Shown: positions 30,843-40,815, counted from the first letter of the stretch. The stretch is 64,000 nt of DNA from JBFWVJ01 sp050246795 (GCA_050246795.1 JBFWVJ010000004.1:66455-130454); one strand, 5' to 3'. Notes: generated by a model from the letters alone, not told the origin. Made by a program: numbers and translations.

Positions 30843-33800
30843 CTATTGTTGCTGCATGACTGTTGAGATCACGTCTGCTTTGCTGTCCAAAAGGATGAGA
30901 AGATTGTAGATGAATTGGGCGCGGCTAATCGGGCGAGAGAGCGCTGCGACATCGGTCGCGTCGGGAAGGTCGCCGCCGTTTTGATTGAGGATGCGGACAT
31001 ACGGTGAAAACCACTGATCTCCGGCGATGGTATTAGCCTGGAGCACATTGCTCGGGAAGCTCGATGGTTGGAGCTGCAGGAGCGTGTTGACGATGACTTT
31101 GGCGGCTTCGGCTTGCAGCAGGTAGTTTGCTGGCTTGAAGGAACCGTCGGGGTAGCCGGTAAAGATGTCGACTTCACGGACGGTCTCGACGAAGCCATAG
31201 AACCAGGCAGATCTCGGCACGTCGGTGAACCGTTGGCTGGTAAATGCTGAATTGAGGATTGGCAAGTCGCTGGTGGACAGGAATTGGAACAGCACCAGTG
31301 GCCCTGTCACGAGGATTTTGCTGATTTCAGCTCGGTTGATCGGGTCATTGGGCAGAAAGCTTCCGTTGGAACCGGAGACGATCTGGTATTGCTGCGCCAG
31401 GCAGATCGCGTCCCGGTACTCTGCTGGCTGGTTGGAGATATCTGGGAAGCAGCCGTCTGAGGCGCCTTTTAGATTTTCCTCAACCACAGGCGAAGTGGGC
31501 TCTTCAGTGGGGATAGTGGGGGATTCGATACCCAGGATCTTCAAGGGCAAGACATAGTTTTTCACGTCCGTGAAGTCTTGGATCAGCAGGTCGATTTCTT
31601 GAGTTTCGGCTGGAGTTCGACCGGAGAGCACGTATCCATTTGGGATGAGGAAGGCTGGGATTTGGGTGCTGTTGAGCACATGCGAGGCAGGGAGGTAGCT
31701 CCTCAGATCCAGCGTGATGTTTTTATTCCCACTCAGTTCCACCGTGTTGAGCCGAATGGTCTCTGGGGTCACGATCGTCAGCCGAAAGTCGACCCGAATC
31801 GTATTGGGAAGCTGATCGGAGTCGCCACCTTCCAGGCGCTCATCAAACTCCACGAGCGAAGAAGGGGTTGTCATCTCTTTTTCAAAGACGGCAGAGAAGA
31901 CTTGGTTTTGGAGTTCGGGAAGCCCGAAGAGCGTCAGGATATTATCCTCCACATTTTCTGGCTCGATTGATAAGGCATCCGTCACCAGCGTAAGACCAGA
32001 GATTTCTGTGTCGCTGTACCCCTGCTCCATCAAAATTTGAGGGACCTTGATTTCATTTGGGAACCCTTCGACGATCGGCAGGACGATTTCTTCCTGTTGA
32101 ACGGGCAAAAGCTTGAACTCCAGCAAGACCAGTTCTCCGGTCTCTTGCCGGATGGCCTGGATATATCGAGAGACTGGAGACTGGAGCGCGGAAGGATTTC
32201 CGGAAAAGATAAATTGTTGCTGCTCTGGACTGAAAACAATGGCGAGCTCCCCTATACTGGTGATCAGAAGGCTTTGATTGCTTTTTGGTACGTATTCGGA
32301 GGTCGTTTCGATGACTTCCTCAATGGGGTCGAGGATTCTCACGGACTGACTGACTTGATCGGTATCAACTTGAATGGGGACCTCAATGACCTCTGGCTCG
32401 ATGAGCTCGTTGTTGGGGTTTTCTAGAAGTGGTACACGATATGTGCGCACCGTGCTGACCTCGATCTGGGCATATGCGAGCTTCATGAGGTAGCGGACCT
32501 CGAGCTGAAAATAGCAGGCTTGAAGCAGGCTCTCCGCGGGTGGTGTACCGGTGATCAGGCGCTCTTCCGGATCAAACTGAAAGATTTGTCCACACTCTTC
32601 GGTGAGAAACTGTCCTCCGATGATCTCAAAGCTGCTGGCCTGCTCAATGCCGCCGAGTGGAAGTGGTTGGTTGTACTCAAATCCCGCTTGAGCACGTCCC
32701 AGCTCAATGGGTCGCAAGAGCGAAGTATTGGGGACATTGGCGGGTTCCACGACTTCGAAGATCAGCTGGGTATCAAAGGTCGCCAGATCGATGTTGCCGG
32801 GAACAGGCGTGGGAGGGAATGTCCTGGCATACTGGCTCACCTCGGTTGGTTTGTTCAGGCTGACCTGGATGGGAAGACTGATGATGCCGGTGGGATTGAC
32901 CAGGCTGATAAATCCTGTTTCCTGTCGATACAGGATGCCGTCTTCCAGGAGCTGTTTGACCTGAATGTTTGGACGGAAAACGTTTTCTAGGAACATCCTG
33001 ACACGACTTCTCTCAGGGACTGGTAACTGCAGGACGATGCTTCTGTCTTGTTCCCGAAATCCCTGGATGACGATTTCGTCACCTGGTACAAAGCGAATGG
33101 TATTTGGAATGGCCAATGGATCAGTCCCTCCAGGGTAAAGGAGCGTTTCGTTGAGCGGGGGATCGACTGGGATCACCTCGAAGAAGGAGGGGGTCTCACC
33201 CCGTTTGTGCAAGAGGACATTGCCCTTTGTTTCGGCGATCAGCGTATCAGCGGTGCCCAGGAGATTGATAGAGTAGCTCTTGGAGAGGACACCTTCCTGC
33301 TTGCCACCGGATGACGATCGAAGGTGCAGATGCTCAAAAACGAGATGGGTAGAGAGCACTTGCTGGAGCGAGTCGGTCTTCACAGGGAGAAAGTGCTGCT
33401 GTGGAGGAAGGTTGATGTGATTGGTCGTCAGCCCGTTGGTATGGAAGATGATCGTGTTTTGCGGGAGAATTTCAGAAGGCGTGAAATAGGCCTGTAAGGA
33501 ATTGGGAATGACGGGTTCATTTTCAATCGACTCTTCTGCCGCGTCTTCGGCATAGAATTCATAGCATCGGGAATTTTCCCGGTACGTCATCTGAAGTGGA
33601 GTGCCAGACGGCCGCAGGATCTGCACTTGTAATTCCTCAGGCTGAAACAGCGTCTGGATCTGGGGAAGATTCGTGAAGCAGAGCTGGAGGACCGGGAGGG
33701 TAGTTTCCGCAAACATCAAGGTTTCCGAAGCGTATCCCAGCATGATTTGGCTGTCTTCTCGAATCACGGAGACGACCTTGAAGTAGCATGACGTCTGACA

Positions 33801-35573
33801 ATTGGCGAGGACTGGTAGCTGAAAGCTGTTGTCGGTGAATTGCACCGCTTGAGACGAGGCGGACTCGAAGTCAGGAGTAATGCTCACGAGCAGTCGGACT
33901 TTCTCCCGAGTAAGGGCGTTGGTCAGGCTCACGAGCTTTTTGGACGGGTCGTAGTTTTTGATGATCGGAACTTGATCGCTCAGGCTTCCGTCGAAATCAA
34001 AGTGCTTCAGGGCTTGGAGTTGGTTTTCCTCGGCAAGGTATCGCAGAGGATAAATGCGTCCTTCTGTGAAACCAGCTCTTCTGGCGCTTTGAAGGCAGTT
34101 GGAGGTCATCATGAAATCAGTACTGATCGTGCCCAGAGAGAAGGACCCCGTGGCCGTTCTCAACAAGCAGATCAGGCGGTCACCTTTTGCCTGATTGACG
34201 ACTTCCAGCTCGGGAATCGGGTCATCGGCAACAAGCGGAATCTGCTGAAATGACTCCGACACCAGGCTGAGATTGTCCCGGTTCACACGCTGTGACCAGA
34301 CCTGGTCGTTTTTACCAATGAGATTGAAGTAGGGCAACTGGTTTGGAGTGGTCACGCTCGTGGTGAAGGTCGATGAGTCATCTTCGAAGATCATGATGGG
34401 GACTTTCTGTTCGATTTTCTGCAGCACCTTGTGCAGGTTGAGCAAGGGTTCCCGGGTGAGTACACCGATCGATATTGCGTCTGCTTGGGGAGCGATGCTG
34501 ACCGTGAGCTGGAGCTTCAAACGGTTTTCCAAGGCGTAGAGTTCCGGGAGCAGAGAGGAAAAGTCCGTTCGATAGAAGGCCGCGAACTCATCTTCGTCCA
34601 AAAGGCTTTGATAAGGAAACTCCGCGCTGATGGTATTGGCAGCCTGGCTGATATAGGCAAAGCTGTATTCCACCTCGGTATAAAAATCCAAGAAGTCCTT
34701 CAACGGAACTCGTGTGGTGATGTCCTTATTGGCCGGCAAGAAAAAGTATTGGTAGTCCCAATCATTGGCTCCGGAACGGAAACGAAGGATGAGGGTATTC
34801 AGATTTTTCGATGGGAGATCCGGCAGGACGATCTGTTCTTGCTCGATCACGAGCGGTGGGGGAGAGACGGAAATCGATTCTCGAATGAGATTCGCTTGTG
34901 TCAATCCTTCGAGTTTTTGAAGGGTCGTCATTTCATTGGCCAGGAGCAACGCGCCGTGCGGAGTAATGGAAGCCTTGCTGAAGGCTTTTTCATCCGGGCT
35001 GAGGATGGTATGAAACCCAGGGCTGCTGACATAGAGCAGTTCACCGGTTGGATTCACGACCGTTTTGTAGCCCAATGGGAAATCCACCGGGACGGGATGA
35101 TCGATCAGGGTCGTGCGAGTTCGATTGAGCACCGTGTCGTATTCCAGGCTGATGTATTCACTCTGTTTCAAGCGTGTGACGATCGTCCCTAGTCTCGTGC
35201 TTGATTGCTGCTGAAGATTTCGGATGCTGAGGGTCTCGCTGCTCGCGGTCGAAAGAACTTCAGACTGGCCGGTTTGCAACAATACCTGGTCAATGATTTG
35301 GTGTGTACTGCTATAGCGGCCTGCCGATTCCACCAGGGCATTCACCATGATGAGACTGATGTCCGGTGGTTGGGGGTCGAGGAGTCGCTCGTAGTAGATA
35401 TCAAACTGGACCGGGTCGGTTTTCTGACGGACCAGCTTTACGGTCGAAAGTGCTTCGGGAGTCTGAAGGAGCTGTCCTTTCAAGAGACCAGAAGCATCGA
35501 TCAAAAGACTGGCTACGCCGATCAGGATCAGACCAAGAAGGAGAGGGTATGGGGATGAGCGTTTTCTCATCAA
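30843..35573 (-). CDS. Giant secreted protein with C-terminal SLH domains
   Basis: 1576 residues. N-terminal signal or anchor (MMRKRSSPYPLLLGLILIGVASLLI). The long middle is beta-rich with many Ig-like-sized segments and no clear family; few Cys (CLLRTATGSF, CFTNLPQ, CYFQLEVRY). The C-terminal ~140 residues hold two S-layer homology repeats: CFPDISNQPAEYRDAICLAQ with LPNDPINRAEISKIL, and RFTDVPRSAWFYGFVE with GYPDGSFKPANYLLQAEAAK. SLH repeats bind wall-linked polymers, so the protein is probably wall-attached and may be an S-layer subunit or adhesin. Single gene, no partner; overlapping plus-strand frames are shadows. It faces the ftsL-like gene tail to tail across repeat arrays. Confidence 0.85.
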   Translation of the reverse strand: MMRKRSSPYPLLLGLILIGVASLLIDASGLLKGQLLQTPEALSTVKLVRQKTDPVQFDIYYERLLDPQPPDISLIMVNALVESAGRYSSTHQIIDQVLLQTGQSEVLSTASSETLSIRNLQQQSSTRLGTIVTRLKQSEYISLEYDTVLNRTRTTLIDHPVPVDFPLGYKTVVNPTGELLYVSSPGFHTILSPDEKAFSKASITPHGALLLANEMTTLQKLEGLTQANLIRESISVSPPPLVIEQEQIVLPDLPSKNLNTLILRFRSGANDWDYQYFFLPANKDITTRVPLKDFLDFYTEVEYSFAYISQAANTISAEFPYQSLLDEDEFAAFYRTDFSSLLPELYALENRLKLQLTVSIAPQADAISIGVLTREPLLNLHKVLQKIEQKVPIMIFEDDSSTFTTSVTTPNQLPYFNLIGKNDQVWSQRVNRDNLSLVSESFQQIPLVADDPIPELEVVNQAKGDRLICLLRTATGSFSLGTISTDFMMTSNCLQSARRAGFTEGRIYPLRYLAEENQLQALKHFDFDGSLSDQVPIIKNYDPSKKLVSLTNALTREKVRLLVSITPDFESASSQAVQFTDNSFQLPVLANCQTSCYFKVVSVIREDSQIMLGYASETLMFAETTLPVLQLCFTNLPQIQTLFQPEELQVQILRPSGTPLQMTYRENSRCYEFYAEDAAEESIENEPVIPNSLQAYFTPSEILPQNTIIFHTNGLTTNHINLPPQQHFLPVKTDSLQQVLSTHLVFEHLHLRSSSGGKQEGVLSKSYSINLLGTADTLIAETKGNVLLHKRGETPSFFEVIPVDPPLNETLLYPGGTDPLAIPNTIRFVPGDEIVIQGFREQDRSIVLQLPVPERSRVRMFLENVFRPNIQVKQLLEDGILYRQETGFISLVNPTGIISLPIQVSLNKPTEVSQYARTFPPTPVPGNIDLATFDTQLIFEVVEPANVPNTSLLRPIELGRAQAGFEYNQPLPLGGIEQASSFEIIGGQFLTEECGQIFQFDPEERLITGTPPAESLLQACYFQLEVRYLMKLAYAQIEVSTVRTYRVPLLENPNNELIEPEVIEVPIQVDTDQVSQSVRILDPIEEVIETTSEYVPKSNQSLLITSIGELAIVFSPEQQQFIFSGNPSALQSPVSRYIQAIRQETGELVLLEFKLLPVQQEEIVLPIVEGFPNEIKVPQILMEQGYSDTEISGLTLVTDALSIEPENVEDNILTLFGLPELQNQVFSAVFEKEMTTPSSLVEFDERLEGGDSDQLPNTIRVDFRLTIVTPETIRLNTVELSGNKNITLDLRSYLPASHVLNSTQIPAFLIPNGYVLSGRTPAETQEIDLLIQDFTDVKNYVLPLKILGIESPTIPTEEPTSPVVEENLKGASDGCFPDISNQPAEYRDAICLAQQYQIVSGSNGSFLPNDPINRAEISKILVTGPLVLFQFLSTSDLPILNSAFTSQRFTDVPRSAWFYGFVETVREVDIFTGYPDGSFKPANYLLQAEAAKVIVNTLLQLQPSSFPSNVLQANTIAGDQWFSPYVRILNQNGGDLPDATDVAALSRPISRAQFIYNLLILLDSKADVISTVMQQQ

Positions 35574-35750
35574 CGGCTGCGATTACATGGCAGAGGGAGG
35601 GTTTTCATGCTTAATGTCATAGTATCGTGAAACCCATTGCTTGGTAATTGTTTGACCGAATCCCTGCTAGATTTTTTTTGAAGAATGTGAGAAAATATGC
35701 TTTCCGCAAGAATCTGTGGTGTTTGGAAAGATCGAATGCATGGATTTGGT

Positions 35751-35779
35751 TTGTCATGTCTTTCGATCGAAACTATACT
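35751..35779 (+). promoter_or_regulatory. Promoter of the RelA/SpoT-EamA fusion
   Basis: -35 TTGTCA (35751-35756), 17-nt spacer, -10 TATACT (35774-35779). Predicted start near 35786, about 14 nt before the ATG at 35800. This excludes the earlier in-frame ATG at 35716. Confidence 0.75.
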
Positions 35780-35799
35780 TTCCTAGTCTTTCAAAAAAG

Positions 35800-38586
35800 A
35801 TGGATATTTCTGAACTCATAAAGGAGGCGAAGAAACACCATGATGTGGACGCGAAGAAGATCCGCGAGGCCTTTGAATTTGCCCAAAAAGCCCATGCCGG
35901 TCAGACCAGAATGAGTGGCGAGCCGTACATCACCCATCCCTTCGCTGTCACGATGATCCTGGCTGAGTATGGAGCGGATGAGGAAAGCATTATCGCCGCC
36001 TTGCTCCATGATGTGGTGGAGGATACGGAGTACACCTTGTCAGATATTGAAAAGCACTTTGGAAAGGCTGTGGCCACCATAGTAGATACGTTGACCAAAC
36101 TCCCCCATGCGACAGAGGTAATGCACCATCACCAGATCGATTCCAAGATCGAAAGTATTCGAAAGATCTTTGAAGTCATGCAGCATGACGTCCGGGCTAT
36201 TGTCATTAAACTCTGCGACCGGCTCCACAACATGGAGACGCTTGTCCATTTTCGCCCTGAAAAACAGAAGCGGATTGCTCAGGAAACCTTGGACATCTAT
36301 GTAAAGATCGCAGACCGACTTAGCGTTGCTGACCTGAAGGAACGACTGGAAGAGGAGAGCATGAAGTATCTGTATCCTGCTCCATTTCAACTCCTTCAGA
36401 AATTAAAGGCTTCCAATCACAACACCTTTAAGAAAGCAAAGAAGGGCATCCAAGATATTATTCGTACCCATCCGCACCTAAAAAAGTGCACAAAGGTCCT
36501 TTTTCATTCTGTAGTTCCATATGACCGGCTTATTGAAAGCCATTTTGAAACCCCAGAGATCCAGCAGGAAGTACACCTTCTCTTTGAGGATGAAGAGGAC
36601 TGTTACCTGGGGTTGAAAGATGTTCATTCTCTTTGGAAAAATGTCCGTGGAAATTTTCGAGACTACATTTCCTTACCCAAATCAAATGGATACCAGGCGC
36701 TAGAAACCGTTATCATCAATCCCGACGGGAACAGCATGAAATTTGTCATACAGACCCCGAGAATGTATTCCTATTACCGCTATGGGGTGATGCTCGAGTG
36801 CTTTACGGAGAGTAAGACCGGCCGAAAGGTGCAGCTCCCATGGGTGGAAAATCTTAAGAGAATTCACAAGGAGACAAAGTTTCGAAGCAATGATTATAAG
36901 TCAGCTCTGGAGAATGACATTTTAAAAGGATCGATTATTATCTATACCCATGATAATAGGATTATTCTTTTGCCACCCCGAAGCACCGCCCTCGACGCGG
37001 CGTTTTATGATTTAGGAGATCGCGCTTTTCATCTGGAGTCCGTCTTCATCAATGGCAGAAAAAAAGACTTTTCTACCGCCCTTCAAGATAGCAACACGGT
37101 GAACTTTGAGATCACGAACAAGGAGACTTTTGAGTATGATTGGATCTATAAAATCAGCACTGCGTATGCCAGATCGTTTATTTCTGACCGATTGAGGCTT
37201 CTTCCCTCGAAAATGAAGCAGGAAATCGGAAGGAATGTCCTGCAGGATGAGCTCTCACATACTCAAAGAGGATATCTGGAGGAATTGTCTGACCAGAGGA
37301 AAAAGGAAGTGGCGAAGTCGTTTGATTTGTCAAACTGGGAGGAGGTGTTGGAGGAGATCGGCATTGGCTCTGTCTCACCTGGCACAGTCTTGGAGCTCCT
37401 GTATCATGAGAAAAAGGGACATCGCGATATCAAGAAGTACCTTTTGGAATTGCACCGAGATATTTCGAAGCCTATCTCAGGAGTTTTTGAGATTTTTTCG
37501 CAATCCAATTCTTCCATTGACCACCTTTCAACGGAAAATATGAATGGAGATGGGTTTCATGACTCTTACATGATCACCGCTTCCTCAAAGGAATTACGGC
37601 TTCTTTTGTCCAAGCTTTCTTCAGGCTATAGTATCACTTTTATTAGTGAATACGTCCCACTCAGAAAGATGATGCTGTTGTACTTTCTCATTGGGATCGT
37701 TGCTGCCTGGTCTTTCAACCCATTCATCATCAGATACCTTATCGGTGAAGGGCTGGATCCGATCAATATATCTGCCATTCGAATGCTGGCTGCTGGATCA
37801 GCAATTTATTTGATTAGCTACTGGAGAAGATTGATTTTTCAAGAGAGTTATAAAGCCTTTCGATTCAATTTTTCATTTTGGATTATCACCTTCTTCCTGA
37901 CAGCAGACATGATTTTCTCCCACTATGCGCTGCGATACATTCCGAGCAGCCATTTCATTTCGGTGATGGAATCAGGCCATGTGTTCACGTTTCTCTTTTT
38001 GTCATTGTATTTTTCCATAAAGCAGGGAAGCAAAGATATTCGGCATATGATCCTACCAACCGTTTTGGCAAGCTCTGGGATCATTTTCCTTTTCTTTCTT
38101 TCAGTCGGCACGCCATACCATGTCGGACATTATCTCTTACTTGGGGTTTTGACGACGTTTTTTCTTTACAGCTACCTCAATAGTCAGTATCAAAAACAGC
38201 AACGTGTAAAGGATAGGACCCTCATTCAACTCTCTTATATGTTCTTGATTGGCGCTTTTTTCCATCTGCCGATCATGGACTTTCAAAATCTGACCTCCGC
38301 CTCCGGCCAGTCCATTTTGTGGGCCGTCTTTAATGGAGTGACCGCCGGTGCTTTAGGTCACTGCATTTACTTTATACTCACGAGGTACTTCAAACAGTTC
38401 AAGATAAACCTTGGCTTGAGTTTCATTCTCCCGATCGTCGTCCTCGTAGAGTACGTGTTGTATGGCTTAGCGGACATGCGATATCTCATTTCTTTCGCGT
38501 TGATTTACATGGCGGTGCTTCTTACCGCGTATGCTGAAAGAAGATCGAAGAATGCTCCGTCCGTCACCTTGAACATCCCTGGTTAG
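35800..38586 (+). CDS. RelA/SpoT homologue fused to an EamA-type ten-helix transporter
   Basis: 928 residues in one frame. The HD (p)ppGpp-hydrolase domain (~1-185) has its residues intact: His46 (YITHP), His70-Asp71 (LLHDVVEDT), Glu74/Asp75, Asp140 (KLCDRLHN). The synthetase-like region (~210-345) keeps HSLWKNVRGNFRDYISLPKSNGYQ but lacks the GRxKH...SIYRKM loop; the catalytic EIQIRT is KFVIQT and IHTTV is LETVI, so synthesis is probably lost. TGS (~377-438), helical (~445-535) and ACT-like (~545-618) parts follow. From Met624 come ten hydrophobic helices (LLYFLIGIVAAWSFNPFIIRY ... ISAIRMLAAG) with drug/metabolite-transporter EamA layout. It may be a membrane-tethered alarmone hydrolase coupled to export or sensing. 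ATGATG at 37669 could also start the transporter alone. Confidence 0.85.
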   Translation: MDISELIKEAKKHHDVDAKKIREAFEFAQKAHAGQTRMSGEPYITHPFAVTMILAEYGADEESIIAALLHDVVEDTEYTLSDIEKHFGKAVATIVDTLTKLPHATEVMHHHQIDSKIESIRKIFEVMQHDVRAIVIKLCDRLHNMETLVHFRPEKQKRIAQETLDIYVKIADRLSVADLKERLEEESMKYLYPAPFQLLQKLKASNHNTFKKAKKGIQDIIRTHPHLKKCTKVLFHSVVPYDRLIESHFETPEIQQEVHLLFEDEEDCYLGLKDVHSLWKNVRGNFRDYISLPKSNGYQALETVIINPDGNSMKFVIQTPRMYSYYRYGVMLECFTESKTGRKVQLPWVENLKRIHKETKFRSNDYKSALENDILKGSIIIYTHDNRIILLPPRSTALDAAFYDLGDRAFHLESVFINGRKKDFSTALQDSNTVNFEITNKETFEYDWIYKISTAYARSFISDRLRLLPSKMKQEIGRNVLQDELSHTQRGYLEELSDQRKKEVAKSFDLSNWEEVLEEIGIGSVSPGTVLELLYHEKKGHRDIKKYLLELHRDISKPISGVFEIFSQSNSSIDHLSTENMNGDGFHDSYMITASSKELRLLLSKLSSGYSITFISEYVPLRKMMLLYFLIGIVAAWSFNPFIIRYLIGEGLDPINISAIRMLAAGSAIYLISYWRRLIFQESYKAFRFNFSFWIITFFLTADMIFSHYALRYIPSSHFISVMESGHVFTFLFLSLYFSIKQGSKDIRHMILPTVLASSGIIFLFFLSVGTPYHVGHYLLLGVLTTFFLYSYLNSQYQKQQRVKDRTLIQLSYMFLIGAFFHLPIMDFQNLTSASGQSILWAVFNGVTAGALGHCIYFILTRYFKQFKINLGLSFILPIVVLVEYVLYGLADMRYLISFALIYMAVLLTAYAERRSKNAPSVTLNIPG

Positions 38587-39743
38587 CGTCGGCTTTCTCG
38601 AAGTTTTTTCATGTAGACCTTGATGAACTCTTCCAAGCTTCTCTTTCTTTTGGGGTCTTCTTTTACCATTTCGGTAAAAATGGGGTGGTCTACCACACTC
38701 CACATCACATCCTCCGCGCCTTCGATAGGCTGGACTCGTACTCCCACTTTTTTTACGCCAACTCTCATTTCATGAAATTTTATTGAAGCAATGTTTGTAT
38801 CCGGATGGATCATAATTTCTCCAAAGGCGTGTTCGACTCCTGGATTTAAGTACAGATCGTACAATCCGCAAAGCTCCAGGAGTTCAGCTGCCCCTTCGTA
38901 TGGCAATCTAGATTGAGCCTCATGGTTGACAGCTGTCATTTTCATCCACCCCACCTGATCCAACTTATGTCCTTTTCTGAGCGAGCTTGTCAGAGATTGA
39001 TAATCTGGTGATATAAAGTTCTTGGGCATTCCCTTATACTTCTTCTTCATGTACTCAGTGTCGTCTCCATTCGGATGTTCCCACCATACAAAAGCAATGA
39101 TTTTTTCTTTGTTCTCAGGATCAGGTATCACCAGGAAATCGTCTTGCAAGGGTTTAATGCTCTCGACACTCGAGGGAATGTTATAAAGCCATCCTTCATA
39201 GAATTTGTCGATATTTCGTACTTGATGGTGTTTTACATTTCTATACCCAAATCCACCCGCGAGCCTTACGATCGCCTTCAGATGTTTGCTGTTTGGTTTT
39301 CGGATGCCAATTGCCTTCAGATCTAAACTTCCCTCCAAGATCATATCGATCATTCTTTGCTTTACCTGGATGTCCCGTGAACTTCCCGGCTTTCGATCAT
39401 TCTCAAAATCAAAGTCCAAGGGTCTGGGACTCTTTTCTCGGCAAATCCTCTTGATGTCATCTCTGCTCATATTCAACCTGTTGGCGACCTCTTCTATTCC
39501 CACAGGAATGACCACTGGGCCAATATCGGTTACCAATGAGTGAATATCATTTAGCAGGCGATCGAGTATTGACGATATTGCAATATCAGTGTCGTTGTAT
39601 TCACTGTTTGTCTTGCTTCCATTTGGCGGAGTGTGTCCGGATACGGTGTCGCGCATCACCTGAAGTTGGCCGTTTACGGAAAGCAAATATCTCAATCCAC
39701 CATTGCTATTGTTGTCCGATGGTGGTTTAGCGAGTGCACCCAT
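38583..39743 (-). CDS. Hypothetical protein with HTH-like segment
   Basis: 386 residues, soluble. A central segment (VGIEEVANRLNMSRDDIKRICREK, ~82-105) looks like a helix-turn-helix. The C-terminal half is mixed alpha/beta (LVIPDPENKEKIIAFVWWEH, EHAFGEIMIHPDTNIASIKF) and ends with a basic helix. No known family recognised. The stop overlaps the convergent RSH-EamA stop by 4 bp. Second gene of a pair with the 301-residue protein upstream (5 nt gap), behind the promoter at 40688-40716. Both could belong to one regulatory or DNA-associated system, but nothing in the sequence proves it. Confidence 0.65.
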   Translation of the reverse strand: MGALAKPPSDNNSNGGLRYLLSVNGQLQVMRDTVSGHTPPNGSKTNSEYNDTDIAISSILDRLLNDIHSLVTDIGPVVIPVGIEEVANRLNMSRDDIKRICREKSPRPLDFDFENDRKPGSSRDIQVKQRMIDMILEGSLDLKAIGIRKPNSKHLKAIVRLAGGFGYRNVKHHQVRNIDKFYEGWLYNIPSSVESIKPLQDDFLVIPDPENKEKIIAFVWWEHPNGDDTEYMKKKYKGMPKNFISPDYQSLTSSLRKGHKLDQVGWMKMTAVNHEAQSRLPYEGAAELLELCGLYDLYLNPGVEHAFGEIMIHPDTNIASIKFHEMRVGVKKVGVRVQPIEGAEDVMWSVVDHPIFTEMVKEDPKRKRSLEEFIKVYMKKLRESRR

Positions 39744-39748
39744 AGTCC

Positions 39749-40654
39749 TTAGATATTAGCTTCATTATTACATAATTTTATCGTTCCCTCAAGCAGGAGG
39801 TTCCCCGTTTGAAACAGGATATTTCTGCTTATACTCAGCAATTTGTCTGCGCTTGGTGCACTTTCAGCAGGCTGGGGAGAACCGATATATTTCCTGATAA
39901 AGTAATTGGCCATAATTCTTATAAATCTCGGCTGTACAAGCCCTCTTTTTCTCATGACGAAATGCGCCAAATGAATGTATCTCGTCATCAACATCCCAAT
40001 TCGAACGTTTTTTGCCCCTGTGTAGATTTCAGCATTAAACAGTGCGATATAATATGACTTACTTTCTTGCCCATAAAGCTCTGCTGCCTCATCGATGTAG
40101 TAGGGGAGAAGGTTGTCTTCATGTGGGACTCCTACTTTTTCTTCTTCTCCTCTGATGAGGTGTGGAAGTTTATGTTTAGAAGCCAAAAGTGAGATTTTAG
40201 CTGCTTCAATGACTGGGTCATTTTGCCCCGAGACGTTGAATCGATCCTGTATGGTTGACCGGTCAGCATCCGTCATATCAGCTCCAAGAATTTCAGAAAC
40301 TTTTGAAGTCACCGTGTAGATGATTCGTTCCATTTCCTCGGGTACTTGCTCAATCGCGGCTAGATTTGATCCTGTCAGCAATGTCGCTTCATAGGCATCA
40401 CGAATTGTCGCCTGGACACTCACGACGACTTCCTTGTCCACTAGGAGAGGATCAATAAGTCTGCACTGGAGTTCTATGGGGATCTGTGACTCGTGAAGAA
40501 GTCTCGCCGTTCTCCGCAATGGCTCATTCGTATACTTTCCATAATACTTCTCCAGTTGTGCTAAAAGTGGAGGCTTCCCATTGCGTTGTCTCCCAGAAGT
40601 CTTTTTCCCTCCTTCGGGATTTCCATCCGATACTTTCCTGGTTCGTTCCGACAT
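39749..40654 (-). CDS. Hypothetical protein
   Basis: 301 residues, soluble, largely helical. A basic low-complexity start (MSERTRKVSDGNPEGGKKTS) is followed by LLAQLEKYYGKYTNEPLRRTARLL and a long helical body; the C-terminal half has hydrophobic helices (RIGMLMTRYIHLAHFVMRKRG) that are probably buried rather than membrane. No known family. First gene of a two-gene operon with the HTH-like protein. The promoter has an AT-rich TATATA -10, unlike others in the window. Confidence 0.62.
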   Translation of the reverse strand: MSERTRKVSDGNPEGGKKTSGRQRNGKPPLLAQLEKYYGKYTNEPLRRTARLLHESQIPIELQCRLIDPLLVDKEVVVSVQATIRDAYEATLLTGSNLAAIEQVPEEMERIIYTVTSKVSEILGADMTDADRSTIQDRFNVSGQNDPVIEAAKISLLASKHKLPHLIRGEEEKVGVPHEDNLLPYYIDEAAELYGQESKSYYIALFNAEIYTGAKNVRIGMLMTRYIHLAHFVMRKRGLVQPRFIRIMANYFIRKYIGSPQPAESAPSADKLLSISRNILFQTGNLLLEGTIKLCNNEANI

Positions 40655-40687
40655 AGCGCGACAACAGTGAAGTTTTTAAGGAACGCA

Positions 40688-40716
40688 TATATATATTATA
40701 TTCCCGTTTTAGTCAA
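40688..40716 (-). promoter_or_regulatory. Promoter of the hypothetical gene pair
   Basis: Minus strand: -35 TTGACT (40711-40716), 17-nt spacer, -10 TATATA (40688-40693). An alternating AT run spans the -10 region. Leader about 27 nt. Confidence 0.55.
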
Positions 40717-40815
40717 GCCTTTCGATGGCATATACTACAACAAAAGTAGACTATTTTCAACGTATAGTCCAATTATCCCACATGTTTCTTAAGTTTCAGT
40801 GAAAAAGTCCGTTGT

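Noticed and set aside
34431..35192. 253-codon plus-strand frame
   Set aside because: Antisense to the giant SLH gene; no domain or start signal.
40749..40769. GACTAT/ATAGTC stem-loop as terminator of mscS
   Set aside because: Only 6-bp AT-rich arms and a broken T-tract; too weak to call.
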